Below are positions 35,771 through 49,802 of a DNA stretch of 64,000 bases, piece after piece (within the stretch, counting starts at the first letter, position 1; each line of letters opens with the position of its first letter). A model generated the notes under the pieces. The model was not told where the DNA came from, did not search any database, and saw nothing but the letters and a program-made list of their open reading frames with translations. Source of the DNA: Dokdonella sp. (GTDB lineage Bacteria; Pseudomonadota; Gammaproteobacteria; Xanthomonadales; Rhodanobacteraceae); NCBI GenBank assembly GCA_019634795.1, contig JAHCAR010000001.1, positions 186,001-250,000 on the forward strand, written 5' to 3'. A program made the translations under genes and the position numbers.

Positions 35771-36481
35771 TCACGACGCCGCGGGATGTTTCCAGACGCA
35801 GGCGCCGCCGCTGGATTTCTCGATCGACTCGAGGCGACGCATGTGTGCCGCCAGTTCCTCGCTGTTCGCGCGGACAAGGCGCAAGGCTGCCCCGGAGACC
35901 GGGCCGGTCGCGATCGTCGCCTGTGGCTGATCGGCGGCCTCCACGGCCAGGCCCAGATCGCCCTGACCCGCAGTCATCGCCAGATAGACATCGGCCAGCA
36001 GGTAGGCGTCGACGAGCGCACCGTGCAGTTCGCGATGGCGATTGTCGATGCCGAGGCGCTTGCACAGGGCATTGAGGTTGTTCTGCTGGCCCGGAAACTT
36101 CTCCCTGGCCAACTGCAGGGTATCGAGAATCGTGCTGCGATCGCCGAGTCGTTCCGCTTCCGGCTGCACGCGCGCGAGTTCGGCATCGAGAAAGCCGACG
36201 TCGAATGCGGCATTGTGCGCAATCAGTTCCGCGCCATCGATGAAGGCGAGGAAATCCGCGGCGATCTCGGCAAAAAGCGGCTTGTCGAGCAGGAACTCGT
36301 CACCGATGCCATGCACCGCGCGGGCGCCCTCGTCGACACTGCGCTGGGGATTCAGGTAGACATGGAACGTGCGCCCGCTCGGGCGTCGCTCGAGCAGTTC
36401 GATACAGCCGATCTCGATGACCCGATGGCCCTTGCCGACTTCGAGACCGGTGGTCTCGGTATCCAGCACCACCTGCCTCAC
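35771..36481 (-). CDS. dnaQ: DNA polymerase III epsilon subunit
   Basis: The 236-residue DEDD exonuclease has ExoI DTETTG at residues 7-12, Exo[13 protein letters not shown] and Exo[18 protein letters not shown], so it should provide 3'-5' proofreading. The start is a GTG at 36481 ([12 protein letters not shown]), preceded by a strong GGAGGAGGC six bases away; it overlaps the rnhA stop as GTGA. The rnhA-dnaQ coupling is the common gammaproteobacterial order, though usually divergent in E. coli. The C-terminal tail beyond the nuclease (residues 180-236) would bind the polymerase alpha subunit. Confidence 0.94.
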   Translation of the reverse strand: MRQVVLDTETTGLEVGKGHRVIEIGCIELLERRPSGRTFHVYLNPQRSVDEGARAVHGIGDEFLLDKPLFAEIAADFLAFIDGAELIAHNAAFDVGFLDAELARVQPEAERLGDRSTILDTLQLAREKFPGQQNNLNALCKRLGIDNRHRELHGALVDAYLLADVYLAMTAGQGDLGLAVEAADQPQATIATGPVSGAALRLVRANSEELAAHMRRLESIEKSSGGACVWKHPAAS

Positions 36482-36933
36482 AATGCCTCCTCCTGGCCGT
36501 CCCGGAAGGCTTCGGCCGCTCGCCGGGCCAGCACGTCGACACGCTCGTTTTCGGCATGGCCGGCGTGACCGCGAACCCAATGCCATTCCACCGCATGCGG
36601 CGCGAGCGCCAGTGCCAGCCGTTCCCACAGATCCCTGTTCTTGACCGGATCGCCGCCTGCCGTCCGCCAGCCCTTGGCGATCCAGCGCGGCATCCACTCC
36701 CTGACCCCGCGCATGACGTATTGCGAGTCCGTGGTCAGCTCGATCGAACACGGCTTGCGCAAGGCCTCGAGTCCGCTGATCACGGCGAGCAGCTCCATGC
36801 GGTTGTTGGTCGTGTGCGCCTCGCCACCCGACAATTCACGCTCATGGGCGCCGTGGCGCAGCAATGCCGCCCAGCCTCCGGGGCCCGGGTTGCCGAGGCA
36901 GGCACCATCGGTGTACATCTCGATGGAACTCAT
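36478..36933 (-). CDS. rnhA: Ribonuclease HI
   Basis: The 151-residue enzyme begins [20 protein letters not shown] and has the catalytic DEDD set in MYTDG, NRMELL, TTDSQY and NERVD. It degrades RNA of RNA-DNA hybrids, including R-loops and primers. The start at 36933 gives the normal length; the frame is open upstream within the methyltransferase gene. It overlaps the methyltransferase stop by four bases (ATGA) and the dnaQ start by four, making a three-gene, fully overlapping unit. Confidence 0.96.
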   Translation of the reverse strand: MSSIEMYTDGACLGNPGPGGWAALLRHGAHERELSGGEAHTTNNRMELLAVISGLEALRKPCSIELTTDSQYVMRGVREWMPRWIAKGWRTAGGDPVKNRDLWERLALALAPHAVEWHWVRGHAGHAENERVDVLARRAAEAFRDGQEEAL

Positions 36934-37673
36934 GAGCTCAGGCGCCGACTCGGCGACTGCGCGAGGCCATGATTGATCGGCACGCGCCGGCGGCCGGCCC
37001 GCAACGGTATCGGATGCATGCCGAGCCGCTGCTTGCGCGCCGCGAGCAGCCATGCCCCCTCCCAGATGGCGCCTGCGAGTCGCTCCCCCGCAGGCGACGT
37101 CTGCAGCGGGCGCTTCGGCCATGCGCCGCCGAGAAACTCGCGCCCGACGACCGACAACTTGCAGTCATCGAGGGTGCGGCGCATCCGACCCGCCGAGCGG
37201 TAACCCGGCAGACGCCAGCCCTGCCGGACCTGGCGTGACAGCCAGAATCGCCAGGGACTGAGCGGATTCAGCCCGAACAGGAGCAGCATCCCGCCCGGCG
37301 CGAGGACGCGGGCAAGTTCCGCCTCGATGCCGCTGCCGGGGTCGAGCATGTCTCCGACGTGACGAGCGACGATCAACTGCATGCTGTCGCTCTCGAATGG
37401 CAGGCTGTCCGGCGAGCAGCGCAGGTCTCCGCCGAGACCGTCGCCCTGCAAGTGCAGACGTGTCCATTCCGGATGACTTGAAATCGCGGAGGTTCGCACG
37501 GCCGCCAACGGGTCGATCAACAGCCCATGCCCCGACGCAACCAGGGCCGCGCGCGTGCGCACCCTATTCCATTCGCCGGCCAGCAGATGCTGCAATTCGG
37601 CAAGCTCGAAGATACTGCCCGGAACAAGATGCACGACCTGTAGTTTTCCTGTTGCCTGGAGTGAGCACTCCAT
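36930..37673 (-). CDS. SAM-dependent methyltransferase-like protein
   Basis: The 247-residue protein has a class I methyltransferase pattern: [24 protein letters not shown] (post-II region), a conserved [25 protein letters not shown] and a basic C-terminal region. The N-terminal glycine-rich SAM motif is degenerate ([12 protein letters not shown]), so activity is likely but not certain. This gene commonly lies between gloB and rnhA in gammaproteobacteria. The target is unknown. It is divergent from gloB. Confidence 0.8.
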   Translation of the reverse strand: MECSLQATGKLQVVHLVPGSIFELAELQHLLAGEWNRVRTRAALVASGHGLLIDPLAAVRTSAISSHPEWTRLHLQGDGLGGDLRCSPDSLPFESDSMQLIVARHVGDMLDPGSGIEAELARVLAPGGMLLLFGLNPLSPWRFWLSRQVRQGWRLPGYRSAGRMRRTLDDCKLSVVGREFLGGAWPKRPLQTSPAGERLAGAIWEGAWLLAARKQRLGMHPIPLRAGRRRVPINHGLAQSPSRRLSS

Positions 37674-37831
37674 CGACCCGCGAGTTTAACCCGCTCGATT
37701 CGCGAGGTCTTCGTCGGCCGGAAAAAATGCCGGCGCCGCGCGTCGTGTCGGCCAGCGACAACGCGCCCGCCACGCGGCAGGTCCGAGATGGCGCATGACT
37801 TGCGACCCGGCAATCTGCCGGTGGAGCTATA
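37674..37831. promoter_or_regulatory. Divergent promoter region, methyltransferase / gloB
   Basis: The 158-base spacer separates divergent genes. TATAGT at about 37828 sits right at the gloB start, too close unless the mRNA is leaderless; GGAG at 37822 suggests a conventional ribosome site instead. A short palindrome-rich stretch (GATTCGCGAGG) occurs but no operator is recognised. Confidence 0.35.
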
Positions 37832-38617
37832 GTGACAGCCATGGAAGCCCTGCGACTCTGGCCGATTCCGGCCCTCAGCGACAACTACATCTGGCTGCTC
37901 GCCGACGGCGACGGCAATGCACTGTCGGTGGATCCCGGCGAGGCAGCGCCGCTGCAGGAGGCGCTGGCCAGTCGAAACCTGCGCCTGCGCGCGATACTGC
38001 TGACCCACCATCACCCGGATCACATCGGCGGTGTCGCCGCGCTGACCGGCCAGCAGCCGATCGACGTCTACGCGCCGCACGATGAACGCATCGGTGTCGC
38101 CACCCACCGCGTCGACGATGGCGACCGGATCGATCTCCCGTTTCCGGCCTGCAGCTTCGAGGTGATCGCGGTGCCAGGACATACCCGCAGCCACGTGGCC
38201 TACCACGGGCATGACCTGCTTTTCTGCGGAGATACGCTGTTCAGTATCGGCTGCGGTCGCCTGTTCGAGGGAACGCCGGCGCAAATGCTCGAATCGCTGG
38301 AGCGGCTCGCCGTGCTTCCGGGCCAGACCCGGGTCTGCTGTGGGCACGAATACACGGTCGCCAATTGCACATTCGCACTGACTGTCGAAGCCGGCAACCG
38401 CGCACTCAGGGCGCGACTCGAGCAAGCCCTCGCAGCACGTGCCGCGAACCGGCCGACGGTACCCTCGCTGTTGTCGGACGAACTGGCATGCAATCCGTTC
38501 CTGCGTATCGATGCTCCTGGAATCGTCCAGTCGCTCGGAGCCGGGAAGACCGACCCTTCCGACCGGATTGCCCGCTTTGCCGCATTGCGTCGCCTGAAGG
38601 ATTCGTTCCGCGCATGA
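37832..38617 (+). CDS. gloB: Hydroxyacylglutathione hydrolase (glyoxalase II)
   Basis: The 261-residue metallo-beta-lactamase-fold enzyme has the binuclear metal motif THHHPDH at residues 58-64. GHTRSHVAY, LFCGDTLFSIGCGRLFEG and CCGHEYTVANC follow, all typical of GloB. It hydrolyses S-lactoylglutathione, completing methylglyoxal detoxification. GTG at 37832 has GGAG at proper spacing; ATG at 37841 (MEALRLWPIPALSDNYIW) is an alternative. It overlaps the mltD start by four bases; gloB-mltD is conserved. Confidence 0.95.
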   Translation: MTAMEALRLWPIPALSDNYIWLLADGDGNALSVDPGEAAPLQEALASRNLRLRAILLTHHHPDHIGGVAALTGQQPIDVYAPHDERIGVATHRVDDGDRIDLPFPACSFEVIAVPGHTRSHVAYHGHDLLFCGDTLFSIGCGRLFEGTPAQMLESLERLAVLPGQTRVCCGHEYTVANCTFALTVEAGNRALRARLEQALAARAANRPTVPSLLSDELACNPFLRIDAPGIVQSLGAGKTDPSDRIARFAALRRLKDSFRA

Positions 38618-39951
38618 CCGGTGGCGGGTTGCGATCGCTGTCCTGGCCAGCAGCACTCAGCCTGACGTTTGCCTTGTCGGCATGTTCCGTGCCGGTCACG
38701 CAGACCCGACCGCCTTCCGCCGAGCCGCAAGGGCAGCCTGCCACCAGCCGGGTCGAACCGGCTCCGCCGTCTGCCGATACCGTCATGCCGACGGCTCCAG
38801 CAAGCCCATGGCAACGATTGCGCGATGGCTTCGTCATGCCCGGCTGCGAGTACGAGCCGGCCGTTCTGCGCGAGGCACGACGCTTCACCCGATCCGCCGA
38901 CCGCTTTGCCGCGAACTGGCGCGCTGCGATGCCGTTCGTGCTGCTCGTCCTCGATGAGATCGAGCGCCGCAAACTGCCGACGGAATTCGCCCTCCTGCCC
39001 TATGTGGAGAGTCGCTACCGTCCGCTCGTCGCCAAGGGCCGGGGCCCGGCCGGTATCTGGCAACTGATGCCACGCACGGCCAGCGCACGCGGACTCGTCG
39101 TCAATCGGTCCCTCGACGAGCGCCTCGACGTGCCGGCTTCGACCCGCGTCGCCCTCGATCTGCTCGAGCGCTACGATCGCGAGTTCGGTGACTGGCGACT
39201 GGCGACCATGGCCTATAACGCCGGCGAATACCGGATCAAGGCGCAACTTCCGAGTCCGCCCGGCCCCGCGCTTACGGCCGAGGCCCTGGCCAAACTGAAA
39301 CTGAGTCCGATAACGCACCTGCACCTCGCGCGGCTGCTCGCGCTTGCCTGCATCATCCGCGAGCCGGAGCGTTTCGAGGTCAGCCTGCCCGCCGTCGAGG
39401 ACGACGATGCGCTCGAAGTGCTGGCCTTGCCGACACCGGTCGATATTCGGCTCGCGGCAGCGCTTTCCGGGCTCCCTCTGGAGCGGCTGCGCACACTCAA
39501 CGCCGCTGCAGACCCGACTTCAGTGAGTACCGTCCTGAAGAATCGCATGCTGCTGCCAAAGACGCGCCTGGCCCGTTTCGAGACAGGCCTTCGGCAAATT
39601 CCGAAACAGCAGCGCGCGTACTGGAGCACGATGCGCGTCGAGCGTGCAATGCGGCTCGGCGAACTGGCCGCCCGCCTGGATGTCGCCGGTGCCGTGCTCG
39701 CCGCAGCCAATCAATTGCCCGAAAGCGCGGATCTGGATCCGGGCCAGAGCGTGCTCGTGCCCGCCGACGAGCCCGGCACCGAGGTCGGCGAAGCCACGGG
39801 ATTCCATGTTGTGCGGTGGGGCGACACCCTGTCCGCCATCGCCGGCCGCTACGGCGTGCGTCTTGACGAATTGCTGCGCTGGAATGCGATCGAAAGCAGT
39901 TCGACCTTGCACATCGGAATGCGTCTGCGTATCCGTGCGCCCGGGTATTGA
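38614..39951 (+). CDS. mltD: Membrane-bound lytic murein transglycosylase D
   Basis: The 445-residue protein has a lipoprotein-like N-terminus ([12 protein letters not shown], Cys at 24). The SLT domain (about 95-230) has the catalytic Glu in [12 protein letters not shown] and the [13 protein letters not shown] motif. The C-terminus has a clear LysM repeat ([25 protein letters not shown]), preceded by a degenerate one ([19 protein letters not shown]). It cleaves peptidoglycan glycan strands. It overlaps gloB by four bases (ATGA). The start at 38614 is the beginning of the signal peptide. Confidence 0.93.
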   Translation: MTGGGLRSLSWPAALSLTFALSACSVPVTQTRPPSAEPQGQPATSRVEPAPPSADTVMPTAPASPWQRLRDGFVMPGCEYEPAVLREARRFTRSADRFAANWRAAMPFVLLVLDEIERRKLPTEFALLPYVESRYRPLVAKGRGPAGIWQLMPRTASARGLVVNRSLDERLDVPASTRVALDLLERYDREFGDWRLATMAYNAGEYRIKAQLPSPPGPALTAEALAKLKLSPITHLHLARLLALACIIREPERFEVSLPAVEDDDALEVLALPTPVDIRLAAALSGLPLERLRTLNAAADPTSVSTVLKNRMLLPKTRLARFETGLRQIPKQQRAYWSTMRVERAMRLGELAARLDVAGAVLAAANQLPESADLDPGQSVLVPADEPGTEVGEATGFHVVRWGDTLSAIAGRYGVRLDELLRWNAIESSSTLHIGMRLRIRAPGY

Positions 39952-40199
39952 GGCCGGCAATCAATCGCCCGGGAGACTCGGTTACACTTCGCGCGCTGCT
40001 GTCGGGCAGGACGATCGAAATTCGGAATCCCGGCGGCGACCAAAGGCTCTCGTTCCAGGCGTGCCGGAATGCGACACGGGCAATGGCCCCTCGCCTTGCA
40101 CCCGGCATCGAGGTTTGCAGGGCATGCGTGCATCTCCACGACGCCGCCCGGCGCCATCACAACCGCGAACGAGAGCCATCGACAGGCAACGGAGGACAC
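39952..40199. other. Intergenic region between mltD and fabI
   Basis: These 248 bases precede fabI and hold no gene I can support. TTACACT at 39982-39988 could be a -10 box with a long 5' leader of about 200 bases; no -35 at good spacing was seen. Confidence 0.3.
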
Positions 40200-40982
40200 A
40201 TGGGATTTCTACAAGGCAAACGCGCCCTGATCGTCGGCATCGCAAGCACGCGCTCGATCGCCTGGGGCATTGCCAGTGCGATGCACCGTGAGGGCGCCGA
40301 GCTCGCCTTTACCTACCAGAGCGACAAGCTCAAGAGCCGCGTGGAAGATGCCGCCACGGAGTTCGGCTCCAATATCGTCCTCCCCCTCGACGTGGCCGAC
40401 GACGCGCAGATCGAGCATGTGTTCGCCGAGCTGGGTCAGCAGTGGGATGGACTGGACATCCTCGTCCACTCGGTCGGCTTCGCGCCACGCGAGGCATTGC
40501 AGGGCGGTTTCCTCGACAACCTGACCCGCGAGAGTTTCGCCATCGCGCACGACATCTCGAGCTACAGCCTGGCTGCGCTGGCCAAGGCCGCCCGCCCCAT
40601 GATGCAGGGACGCAACGGCTCCATTCTGACCCTGAGCTACCTCGGTGCCGAGCGTGCGTTGGCGAACTACAACGTGATGGGACTGGCCAAGGCGAGCCTC
40701 GAGGCAAATGTCCGCTACCTGGCCTTCAACCTCGGCCCGGAAGGCACGCGCGTCAACGCGATTTCGGCCGGCCCGATCAAGACCCTGGCCGCTTCCGGCG
40801 TCGGCAACCTGCGCAAGATGCTCGACCATGTCGAGGCCAATGCGCCGTTGCGACGCAATGTGACGCCCGAGGAAGTCGGCAACGTCGGCGCCTTCCTTTG
40901 CTCGGATCTCGCCTCGGGTGTCACCGGGGAAATCACCTATGTCGACTGCGGCTACAGCACCGTCGGCATGACCGGCATCTGA
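40200..40982 (+). CDS. fabI: Enoyl-[acyl-carrier-protein] reductase FabI
   Basis: The 260-residue SDR begins [20 protein letters not shown], the FabI opening, and has the Y-X6-K pair in [19 protein letters not shown]. It reduces enoyl-ACP in the last step of each fatty acid elongation cycle and is the triclosan target family. The ATG at 40200 is preceded by GGAGGACAC. 248 bases separate it from mltD, with TTACACT at 39982 as a possible -10. A strong terminator follows the stop. Confidence 0.96.
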   Translation: MGFLQGKRALIVGIASTRSIAWGIASAMHREGAELAFTYQSDKLKSRVEDAATEFGSNIVLPLDVADDAQIEHVFAELGQQWDGLDILVHSVGFAPREALQGGFLDNLTRESFAIAHDISSYSLAALAKAARPMMQGRNGSILTLSYLGAERALANYNVMGLAKASLEANVRYLAFNLGPEGTRVNAISAGPIKTLAASGVGNLRKMLDHVEANAPLRRNVTPEEVGNVGAFLCSDLASGVTGEITYVDCGYSTVGMTGI

Positions 40983-41006
40983 GCGAACCGGACCAGGTTC
41001 GGAAGC

Positions 41007-41037
41007 AAAAAAGGGGCCGCATTGCGGCCCCTTTTTT
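41007..41037. terminator. Bidirectional intrinsic terminator, fabI / ppiD
   Basis: GGGGCCGC and GCGGCCCC form the stem, flanked by six As on one side and six Ts on the other. It therefore works in both directions between convergent fabI and ppiD, ending three bases from the ppiD stop. Confidence 0.92.
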
Positions 41038-41039
41038 CG

Positions 41040-42947
41040 TTACATGCGATCTTCGGCAATCTTGATGTCCATGCCGGCCCGCAACGAAGCGATGAAGTCG
41101 CGCGCTGCCGCGCTGGCAACCGCTTGTTGCAGGGTATTCTTCGCCGATTCGCGGGTGGGCGCGTCGACTGCGGTCGGATCGGCGTCGGCCACGCCATCGA
41201 GTCGCAGCAGGGCGAACTCGTCATTGGCCAGTCCGACCAGCTTGTAGGCCGGCTTTCCCTCCTGCGGGCGCGGCAGTTCGAACGCCGCATTGACCAGCGC
41301 GCCATCCACGTTGACCGCGTTCCGGCCGATACCCTGCTCTTGCTTGACCGCGACGCCCACTTCCGCGGCGATCTTGTCGATTCCCTCCCCGCCCTCGAGG
41401 CGCGCAAACAAGGCATCGGCGCGCGCCTTGGCCTGCTTGCTGACGCGTTCCTCGATGATGCGCTTCTGGATATCGGCGCGCACTTCTTCGAGCGGTTTCG
41501 GCGTTGCCGGCTTGTGATCGGAAACCCGGACGATCGCGATGTGATTGGGACCGAGTTCGATCTTGTCGGAATTGTTGCCCTGGACCAGCACCGGATCCGA
41601 GAACGCAGCTTCAATCACAGCTGGGTTGGACGCAATGCCGGTACCACCTTGGCGCGAGAACAAGCCGGTCTTCTGGACGCTCAGGCCAAGCTCGCTGGCG
41701 GCGGGATCGAGCGACGTCGAGTCCGCGTAGGTCAGGTCGATGAGCCGGCCGGACTTGTCGTTGTAGACGCGTTCGCGTTCGGATTCCTGGTACTCCTTGG
41801 CCAGTTCGTCGCGCACTTCCTCGAAGCTGCGCGTCTTGCCCGGCCGGATATCCCGCAACTCGATGACGTGGTAGCCCTCGGACGAAAGTACCGGATCGGA
41901 GACCTGGCCCTTTTCGAGCTTGTACAGCGCGTCTTCGAAGGCGGGATCGGTCATGCCCTTGTCCAGCCAGCCGAGGTCGCCGCCGAGCGCCTTCGAGCCC
42001 AGGTCGTCGGACGAGGTCTTGGCCAGCTCGGCGAAATCCTTTCCGCTTCTGGCCTCTTCAGCAATCTTCTGAGCTTTCTCGAGCGCCTTCTTCTGCTCGT
42101 CCGGGCCACCGTCGCCGCCCACCTTGATCAGCACGTGCGAAGCGAGGCGCTGCTCGGAGGTGACATAGCGCGCCTTGTCCTTTTCGTAGCGATCCTTGAG
42201 CGTGGCGTCGTCCGGATTGAGCTGGACATCGAGCGTCTTCGCATCCATCTCGAGGTAGTCGAGCGAAACCTCCTCGGGATTCATGTAGTCCTGCTGATGG
42301 GCCTTGTAAAACGCTTCGATCTCTTCGTCGCCGATCGCGCTGTCGGCCGGCTGCGGCTTCGCCAGGGTGACATAGCGGAAGTCCCGGAGCTGGCCACGCA
42401 GGCGCAGGAATTCATCGACGTCGCGTTCGGTCACGAAAGCCGTGGTAGCGACAGCCACCGGGATTTCGCGCGTGGACAATTCGCGCGCCACCTCGTCGGC
42501 AAACCCGACTGGCGTCTTGCGCACGGCAGCGAGCCTGGCCCGGTACAGATCCTGGTCGAACTGGCCGTCCTTCTGGAACGCCGGGATGCGGGCGATTTCC
42601 TTGCGCAGGCGGTCGGCCGGAATCACCGCGCCGAGCTTCTCGTTTGCGGCAAGCAGAACCTGCTCGTCGACCAGCTGGTCGAGAAACTGTCGCTTGATCG
42701 CTGGCTGCTCGAACAGGCGCGCATCGATCTGGCCGCGGGTTTCCTGCAGCTTCTGCTGCCGGTACTCGTCGAATCGCGAGCGGAACTCCTGCTGGGAAAT
42801 TTCCCTGTCGCCTACCTTCGCCACGAACGAATCGGTCCTCGTGATGAAATAGGATTCGATTCCGAAGAACGAAAAGGCAATGATGATCGCGCCAAGTACG
42901 ATCTTCGCAATCAGTCCGGAAGTTTTTGCGCGTAGTGCCTGAAGCAT
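41040..42947 (-). CDS. ppiD: Periplasmic chaperone PpiD (SurA-N / parvulin)
   Basis: The 635-residue protein has an N-terminal cytoplasmic tail and one membrane helix (KIVLGAIIIAFSFFGI). A SurA-N-like chaperone region follows, then a parvulin domain at about residues 265-360 (SHVLIKVGGD, FAELAKTSSDDLGSKALGGDLGWLDKG, SSEGYHVIELRDI). PpiD folds outer-membrane and periplasmic clients at the Sec exit with YfgM. It begins MLQALRAKTSGLIAKIVLG. It closes the tig-clpP-clpX-lon-hup-ppiD block, separated from hup by a tRNA and a terminator. Confidence 0.95.
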   Translation of the reverse strand: MLQALRAKTSGLIAKIVLGAIIIAFSFFGIESYFITRTDSFVAKVGDREISQQEFRSRFDEYRQQKLQETRGQIDARLFEQPAIKRQFLDQLVDEQVLLAANEKLGAVIPADRLRKEIARIPAFQKDGQFDQDLYRARLAAVRKTPVGFADEVARELSTREIPVAVATTAFVTERDVDEFLRLRGQLRDFRYVTLAKPQPADSAIGDEEIEAFYKAHQQDYMNPEEVSLDYLEMDAKTLDVQLNPDDATLKDRYEKDKARYVTSEQRLASHVLIKVGGDGGPDEQKKALEKAQKIAEEARSGKDFAELAKTSSDDLGSKALGGDLGWLDKGMTDPAFEDALYKLEKGQVSDPVLSSEGYHVIELRDIRPGKTRSFEEVRDELAKEYQESERERVYNDKSGRLIDLTYADSTSLDPAASELGLSVQKTGLFSRQGGTGIASNPAVIEAAFSDPVLVQGNNSDKIELGPNHIAIVRVSDHKPATPKPLEEVRADIQKRIIEERVSKQAKARADALFARLEGGEGIDKIAAEVGVAVKQEQGIGRNAVNVDGALVNAAFELPRPQEGKPAYKLVGLANDEFALLRLDGVADADPTAVDAPTRESAKNTLQQAVASAAARDFIASLRAGMDIKIAEDRM

Positions 42948-43039
42948 GCAACCGCCTAATGGTTTGAGTTTGCAGCCGCCGGCGGGCAGCCCTGGCCGTC
43001 GACCGTGAATTGCGGAACCCGGCGTCCGGTCTCCGCATG

Positions 43040-43072
43040 AAAAAGCAAGGGCGCCACTCGGGCGCCCTGCTT
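43040..43072 (-). terminator. Intrinsic terminator after tRNA-Val
   Basis: On the minus strand AAGCAGGGCGCC pairs with GGCGCCCTTGCTT (one bulge) and is followed by a run of Ts. It lies about 90 bases after the tRNA-Val 3' end and before ppiD, so it would end the hup-tRNA transcript. Confidence 0.8.
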
Positions 43073-43162
43073 GGGAAGTAGCGACTTGGAGACGATCCTA
43101 TCCGCTACCCCCCGGCGTGACAGCCCGTCATTGTAACCGACTGGACGCCCGTAGCGTGGGGG

Positions 43163-43237
43163 TGGTGGGTGCTGAGGGTTTCGAACCCCCGACCCTCGCC
43201 TTGTAAGGGCGACGCTCTACCGCTGAGCTAAGCACCC
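43163..43237 (-). tRNA. tRNA-Val (anticodon TAC)
   Basis: A 75-base tRNA with acceptor GGGTGCT/AGCACCC, discriminator A and an encoded CCA. The anticodon stem TCGCC/GGCGA encloses CTTACAA (anticodon TAC) and the T arm is GGGGGTTCGAAACCCTC. Its 5' end is only eight bases after the hup stop on the same strand, so it is probably excised from the hup transcript. Confidence 0.97.
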
Positions 43238-43245
43238 CGGATCGC

Positions 43246-43518
43246 TCAGTTGATCGCGTCCTTGAGACCCTTGCCGGCCTTGAACGCCGGAACCTTGGAC
43301 GCCTTGATCTTGATCGTGTCGCCGGTGCGCGGATTGCGACCGGTCCGTGCAGCACGCTTGCGCACGCTGAAAGTGCCGAAGCCGACCAGCGAAATGCTGT
43401 CTCCGGATTTGAGTGCTTTCTTCACTACCTTGAATACCGCTTCGACCGCACGCTCGGCGTCTGCTTTGGTCATATCGGCAGCGTCGGCCACGGCGCCAAC
43501 AAAATCAGCTTTATTCAT
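43246..43518 (-). CDS. hupB: DNA-binding protein HU
   Basis: The 90-residue HU protein begins [20 protein letters not shown] and has the DNA-binding arm signature [20 protein letters not shown]. It bends and compacts DNA in the nucleoid. The ATG at 43518 follows GGGAGTTGATA. Position downstream of lon and upstream of ppiD matches E. coli hupB. A promoter with 17-base spacing lies about 150 bases upstream. A tRNA-Val gene begins eight bases after the stop. Confidence 0.97.
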   Translation of the reverse strand: MNKADFVGAVADAADMTKADAERAVEAVFKVVKKALKSGDSISLVGFGTFSVRKRAARTGRNPRTGDTIKIKASKVPAFKAGKGLKDAIN

Positions 43519-43664
43519 TATCAACTCCCTTTCGAGCAGCAACCCAGATTTGATTGGAATGAACATGCCACGCGTTGGATGCGAGGTGGGCTGACCTCCG
43601 GCGTGGGCATCGTTCCTCCGCGATCCTGCCGCATTCGTTTGCGCCGGCGGATCGTGGCGTGACC

Positions 43665-43693
43665 TTTATACCAGTGCCCCAGATACCGCGCAA
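43665..43693 (-). promoter_or_regulatory. Sigma70 promoter of hup
   Basis: On the minus strand TTGCGC (43693-43688) and TATAAA (43670-43665) are separated by exactly 17 bases. The predicted 5' leader before the HU start is about 140 bases. This would drive hup and the tRNA independently of lon. Confidence 0.7.
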
Positions 43694-43824
43694 CACAAGG
43701 ATTGGCGCGACTTTCAGGGATCCGCGAACGATTCTTCACCGATCAAATAATCGCGCTTTCGTCAATGACCGAGGGCGCACTTCCGGCAATTCCGGACACC
43801 CTCGGCGTGCCCGGCTTGCTCCGC

Positions 43825-46335
<2,511 letters not shown>

Positions 46336-46374
46336 CTCTTGAATCCTGGGGCTTTCGGCGGCGACCAATGTCAA

Positions 46375-46400
46375 ACGGCAGCGTGAATGCACGCTGCCGT
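46375..46400. terminator. Hairpin 1 between clpX and lon
   Basis: ACGGCAGCGTG and CACGCTGCCGT form a perfect 11-base stem with a four-base loop, about 65 bases after the clpX stop and upstream of the lon start. On the minus strand it is followed by TTTGAC, so it could terminate clpPX messages partially. Confidence 0.6.
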
Positions 46401-46409
46401 CTGGTCAAG

Positions 46410-46428
46410 TGCGGGCGTCGCGCCCGCA
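46410..46428. terminator. Hairpin 2 between clpX and lon
   Basis: TGCGGGCG and CGCCCGCA form an 8-base stem around TCG, ten bases from hairpin 1. It lacks a T run. Confidence 0.4.
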
Positions 46429-46464
46429 TTGCAAGGGAAAAGCCGCAGACGGCAAGCCGGAATT

Positions 46465-47745
<1,281 letters not shown>

Positions 47746-47860
47746 GCCACGCCTCGGGTGGTTACTCTGGCCGCGTACCGAGCATAGCACAGCATTTCGC
47801 CGTTTCTGGCCGGTTTGGGCCGGATCGGGAGCTGTCGCCTGTCCGGCCGCGTCTGGGGGG

Positions 47861-48493
47861 TCAAACCGGGTGCACGCTCTCGACCGGTCGACGGTCGAGG
47901 ACCGAGTCGATCAGGCCGTAGGCCTGGGCGTCGGCCGCGTTGAAGAACAGGTCGCGCTCGACGTCGCGCTCGATGCGCTCGATCGGCTGCCCGGTATTGG
48001 CGGCCAGCTCCTCGTTCAGGCGCCGGCGCAGGTAGAGGATTTCCTTGGCCTGGATTTCGATATCCGTGGCCTGCCCCTGGGCGCCGCCCGAAGGCTGATG
48101 GATCATGACCCGGGAATTCGGCAATGCGTAGCGCTTGCCCTTGGTTCCGGCTGCGAGCAGGAACGAGCCCATGCTGGCCGCCTGGCCGATCACCATCGTG
48201 CTGACGTCGGGCTTGAGGAAGCGCATGGTGTCGTAGATGGCCAGGCCTGCGGTGACGACGCCCCCGGGGCTGTTGATATAGAGATTGATGTCCTTGTCCG
48301 GGTTCTCCGACTCGAGGAACAGCAACTGGGCCACCACGACGTTGGCCACGTAATCGTCGATCGGGCCGACCAGAAAGATCACCCGCTCCTTGAGCAGCCT
48401 CGAATAGATGTCGTAGGCGCGCTCGCCGCGCGAGGTCTGCTCGACGACCATGGGCACCAGATTCAGGGCCTGACTCGGGGTAAGACTGGACAT
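47861..48493 (-). CDS. clpP: ATP-dependent Clp protease proteolytic subunit
   Basis: The 210-residue serine protease has the catalytic Ser in [10 protein letters not shown], His in MIHQPSGG and Asp in the C-terminal half ([13 protein letters not shown]). It forms the tetradecameric chamber with ClpX. The start at 48493 ([20 protein letters not shown]) includes the short propeptide; the frame runs on upstream without homology. It lies 25 bases downstream of tig. Confidence 0.97.
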   Translation of the reverse strand: MSSLTPSQALNLVPMVVEQTSRGERAYDIYSRLLKERVIFLVGPIDDYVANVVVAQLLFLESENPDKDINLYINSPGGVVTAGLAIYDTMRFLKPDVSTMVIGQAASMGSFLLAAGTKGKRYALPNSRVMIHQPSGGAQGQATDIEIQAKEILYLRRRLNEELAANTGQPIERIERDVERDLFFNAADAQAYGLIDSVLDRRPVESVHPV

Positions 48494-48518
48494 TGCGGAT
48501 CTCCGTAACTGCGGTGCC

Positions 48519-49802
48519 TCAAGCGCCGGGGCGCATGACCTCGGCGAAGCTGAGCTTGCGCTCGCTGACCTTGGCATTCTGGGCGATCCAGTCGATGACC
48601 TGATCCTCGAGGACACGGCTCTGAAGCCCGCTCATCAATTGGGGATCCTTCGAGTAGAGTTCAATGACCTGCTGCGGTTCTTCGTAGGTGGAGGCAATCG
48701 CATTGAGCGCCTCGGAGACCCGGCGCGTATCGATCCGGATCTGGTTCTGGCGGGCGATCTCCGCAAGCAGCATGCCGCCGGCCACGCGGCGACGCGCGGA
48801 AGCGAGGAACGGTTCGTGGGAGCCGACCTCCTTGTTTTGCCCTGCCGACTGGCGGGCGAGTTCGCGGGCCTCGTTTTCGACCAGACCCTGGGGCAATTCG
48901 AGTCCGGCATGCGCATCGATCAGCTTCTCGACCGCCGAAGCCTTCAGGCGCGAGGCCAGTGCGGCTGCCAGTTCGCGCTCGAGGTTGGCGCGCACATCCT
49001 CGCGGAAGCGCTCCAGCCCCCCTTCGTTGACGCCGAACATGGCCAGGAAGGCATCATCGAGGTCCGGCATCTTCGGTTCCTGGACGCGCACGATCTTGAA
49101 GCTCGCGCGGGCCGACTTTCCGGCCAGTCCGGCGATACGGAAGTCGGCCGGGAAATCGAGATCGGCCTCGAACGCGTCATCGACGACATGACCGAGCAAC
49201 TGGTCTTCGAGATCCTTGAACAGGGCATCCGAGCCGACGATCGTGCCGACCCGGTCGGTATCCGCTTCCGGATAGCGGAAATCGGCGGCCTGGGCCGAGA
49301 ACTCGAACAGGACCATGTCGCCGTTCTGCGCCGCGCGATCGACCGGGTTCCAGGTGCGACGCTGCTGGCGCAGGGTTTCGATCATCGCGTCGACATCGGC
49401 GTCCTCGACGCTGGAGGTCTGCCTGACGATCTCGAGACCACTGACATCGAGAGGACCGATTTCCGGCATCACTTCGAAGGTGGCGGTGTATTCGATTTCG
49501 CCGTTGTCCGGCTTGCCGCTTGTCGAAATCGACGGCTGCATGGCCGGCCGCAACTTCTCCGAACTGACCGCTTCCTGGAAGGTCGATCCGATCAGCTCGG
49601 ACAGGGCTTCACCGCGGATCTGCGCGCCGAAGCGCTGCTCGATCACCTTGGTCGGAACCTTGCCGGGACGAAAGCCCTTGAGGCGGGCGCTGCGGCCCAT
49701 TTCCTGGACACGATTGCGGACCGTATCCTCGAGACGCGCGGCAGGAATGCGCACAGTCAGCTTGCGTCCAAGATTGCCGACGTTCTCAACCGAAACTTGC
49801 AT
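48519..49802 (-). CDS. tig: Trigger factor
   Basis: The 427-residue ribosome-bound chaperone has the N-terminal ribosome-binding region with [17 protein letters not shown], a central FKBP-like PPIase domain ([14 protein letters not shown]) and a C-terminal helical domain. It cradles nascent chains at the exit tunnel. Its start [15 protein letters not shown] is normal and follows AAGGAGCATCC. It is first in the tig-clpP-clpX-lon block. Confidence 0.96.
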   Translation of the reverse strand: MQVSVENVGNLGRKLTVRIPAARLEDTVRNRVQEMGRSARLKGFRPGKVPTKVIEQRFGAQIRGEALSELIGSTFQEAVSSEKLRPAMQPSISTSGKPDNGEIEYTATFEVMPEIGPLDVSGLEIVRQTSSVEDADVDAMIETLRQQRRTWNPVDRAAQNGDMVLFEFSAQAADFRYPEADTDRVGTIVGSDALFKDLEDQLLGHVVDDAFEADLDFPADFRIAGLAGKSARASFKIVRVQEPKMPDLDDAFLAMFGVNEGGLERFREDVRANLERELAAALASRLKASAVEKLIDAHAGLELPQGLVENEARELARQSAGQNKEVGSHEPFLASARRRVAGGMLLAEIARQNQIRIDTRRVSEALNAIASTYEEPQQVIELYSKDPQLMSGLQSRVLEDQVIDWIAQNAKVSERKLSFAEVMRPGA

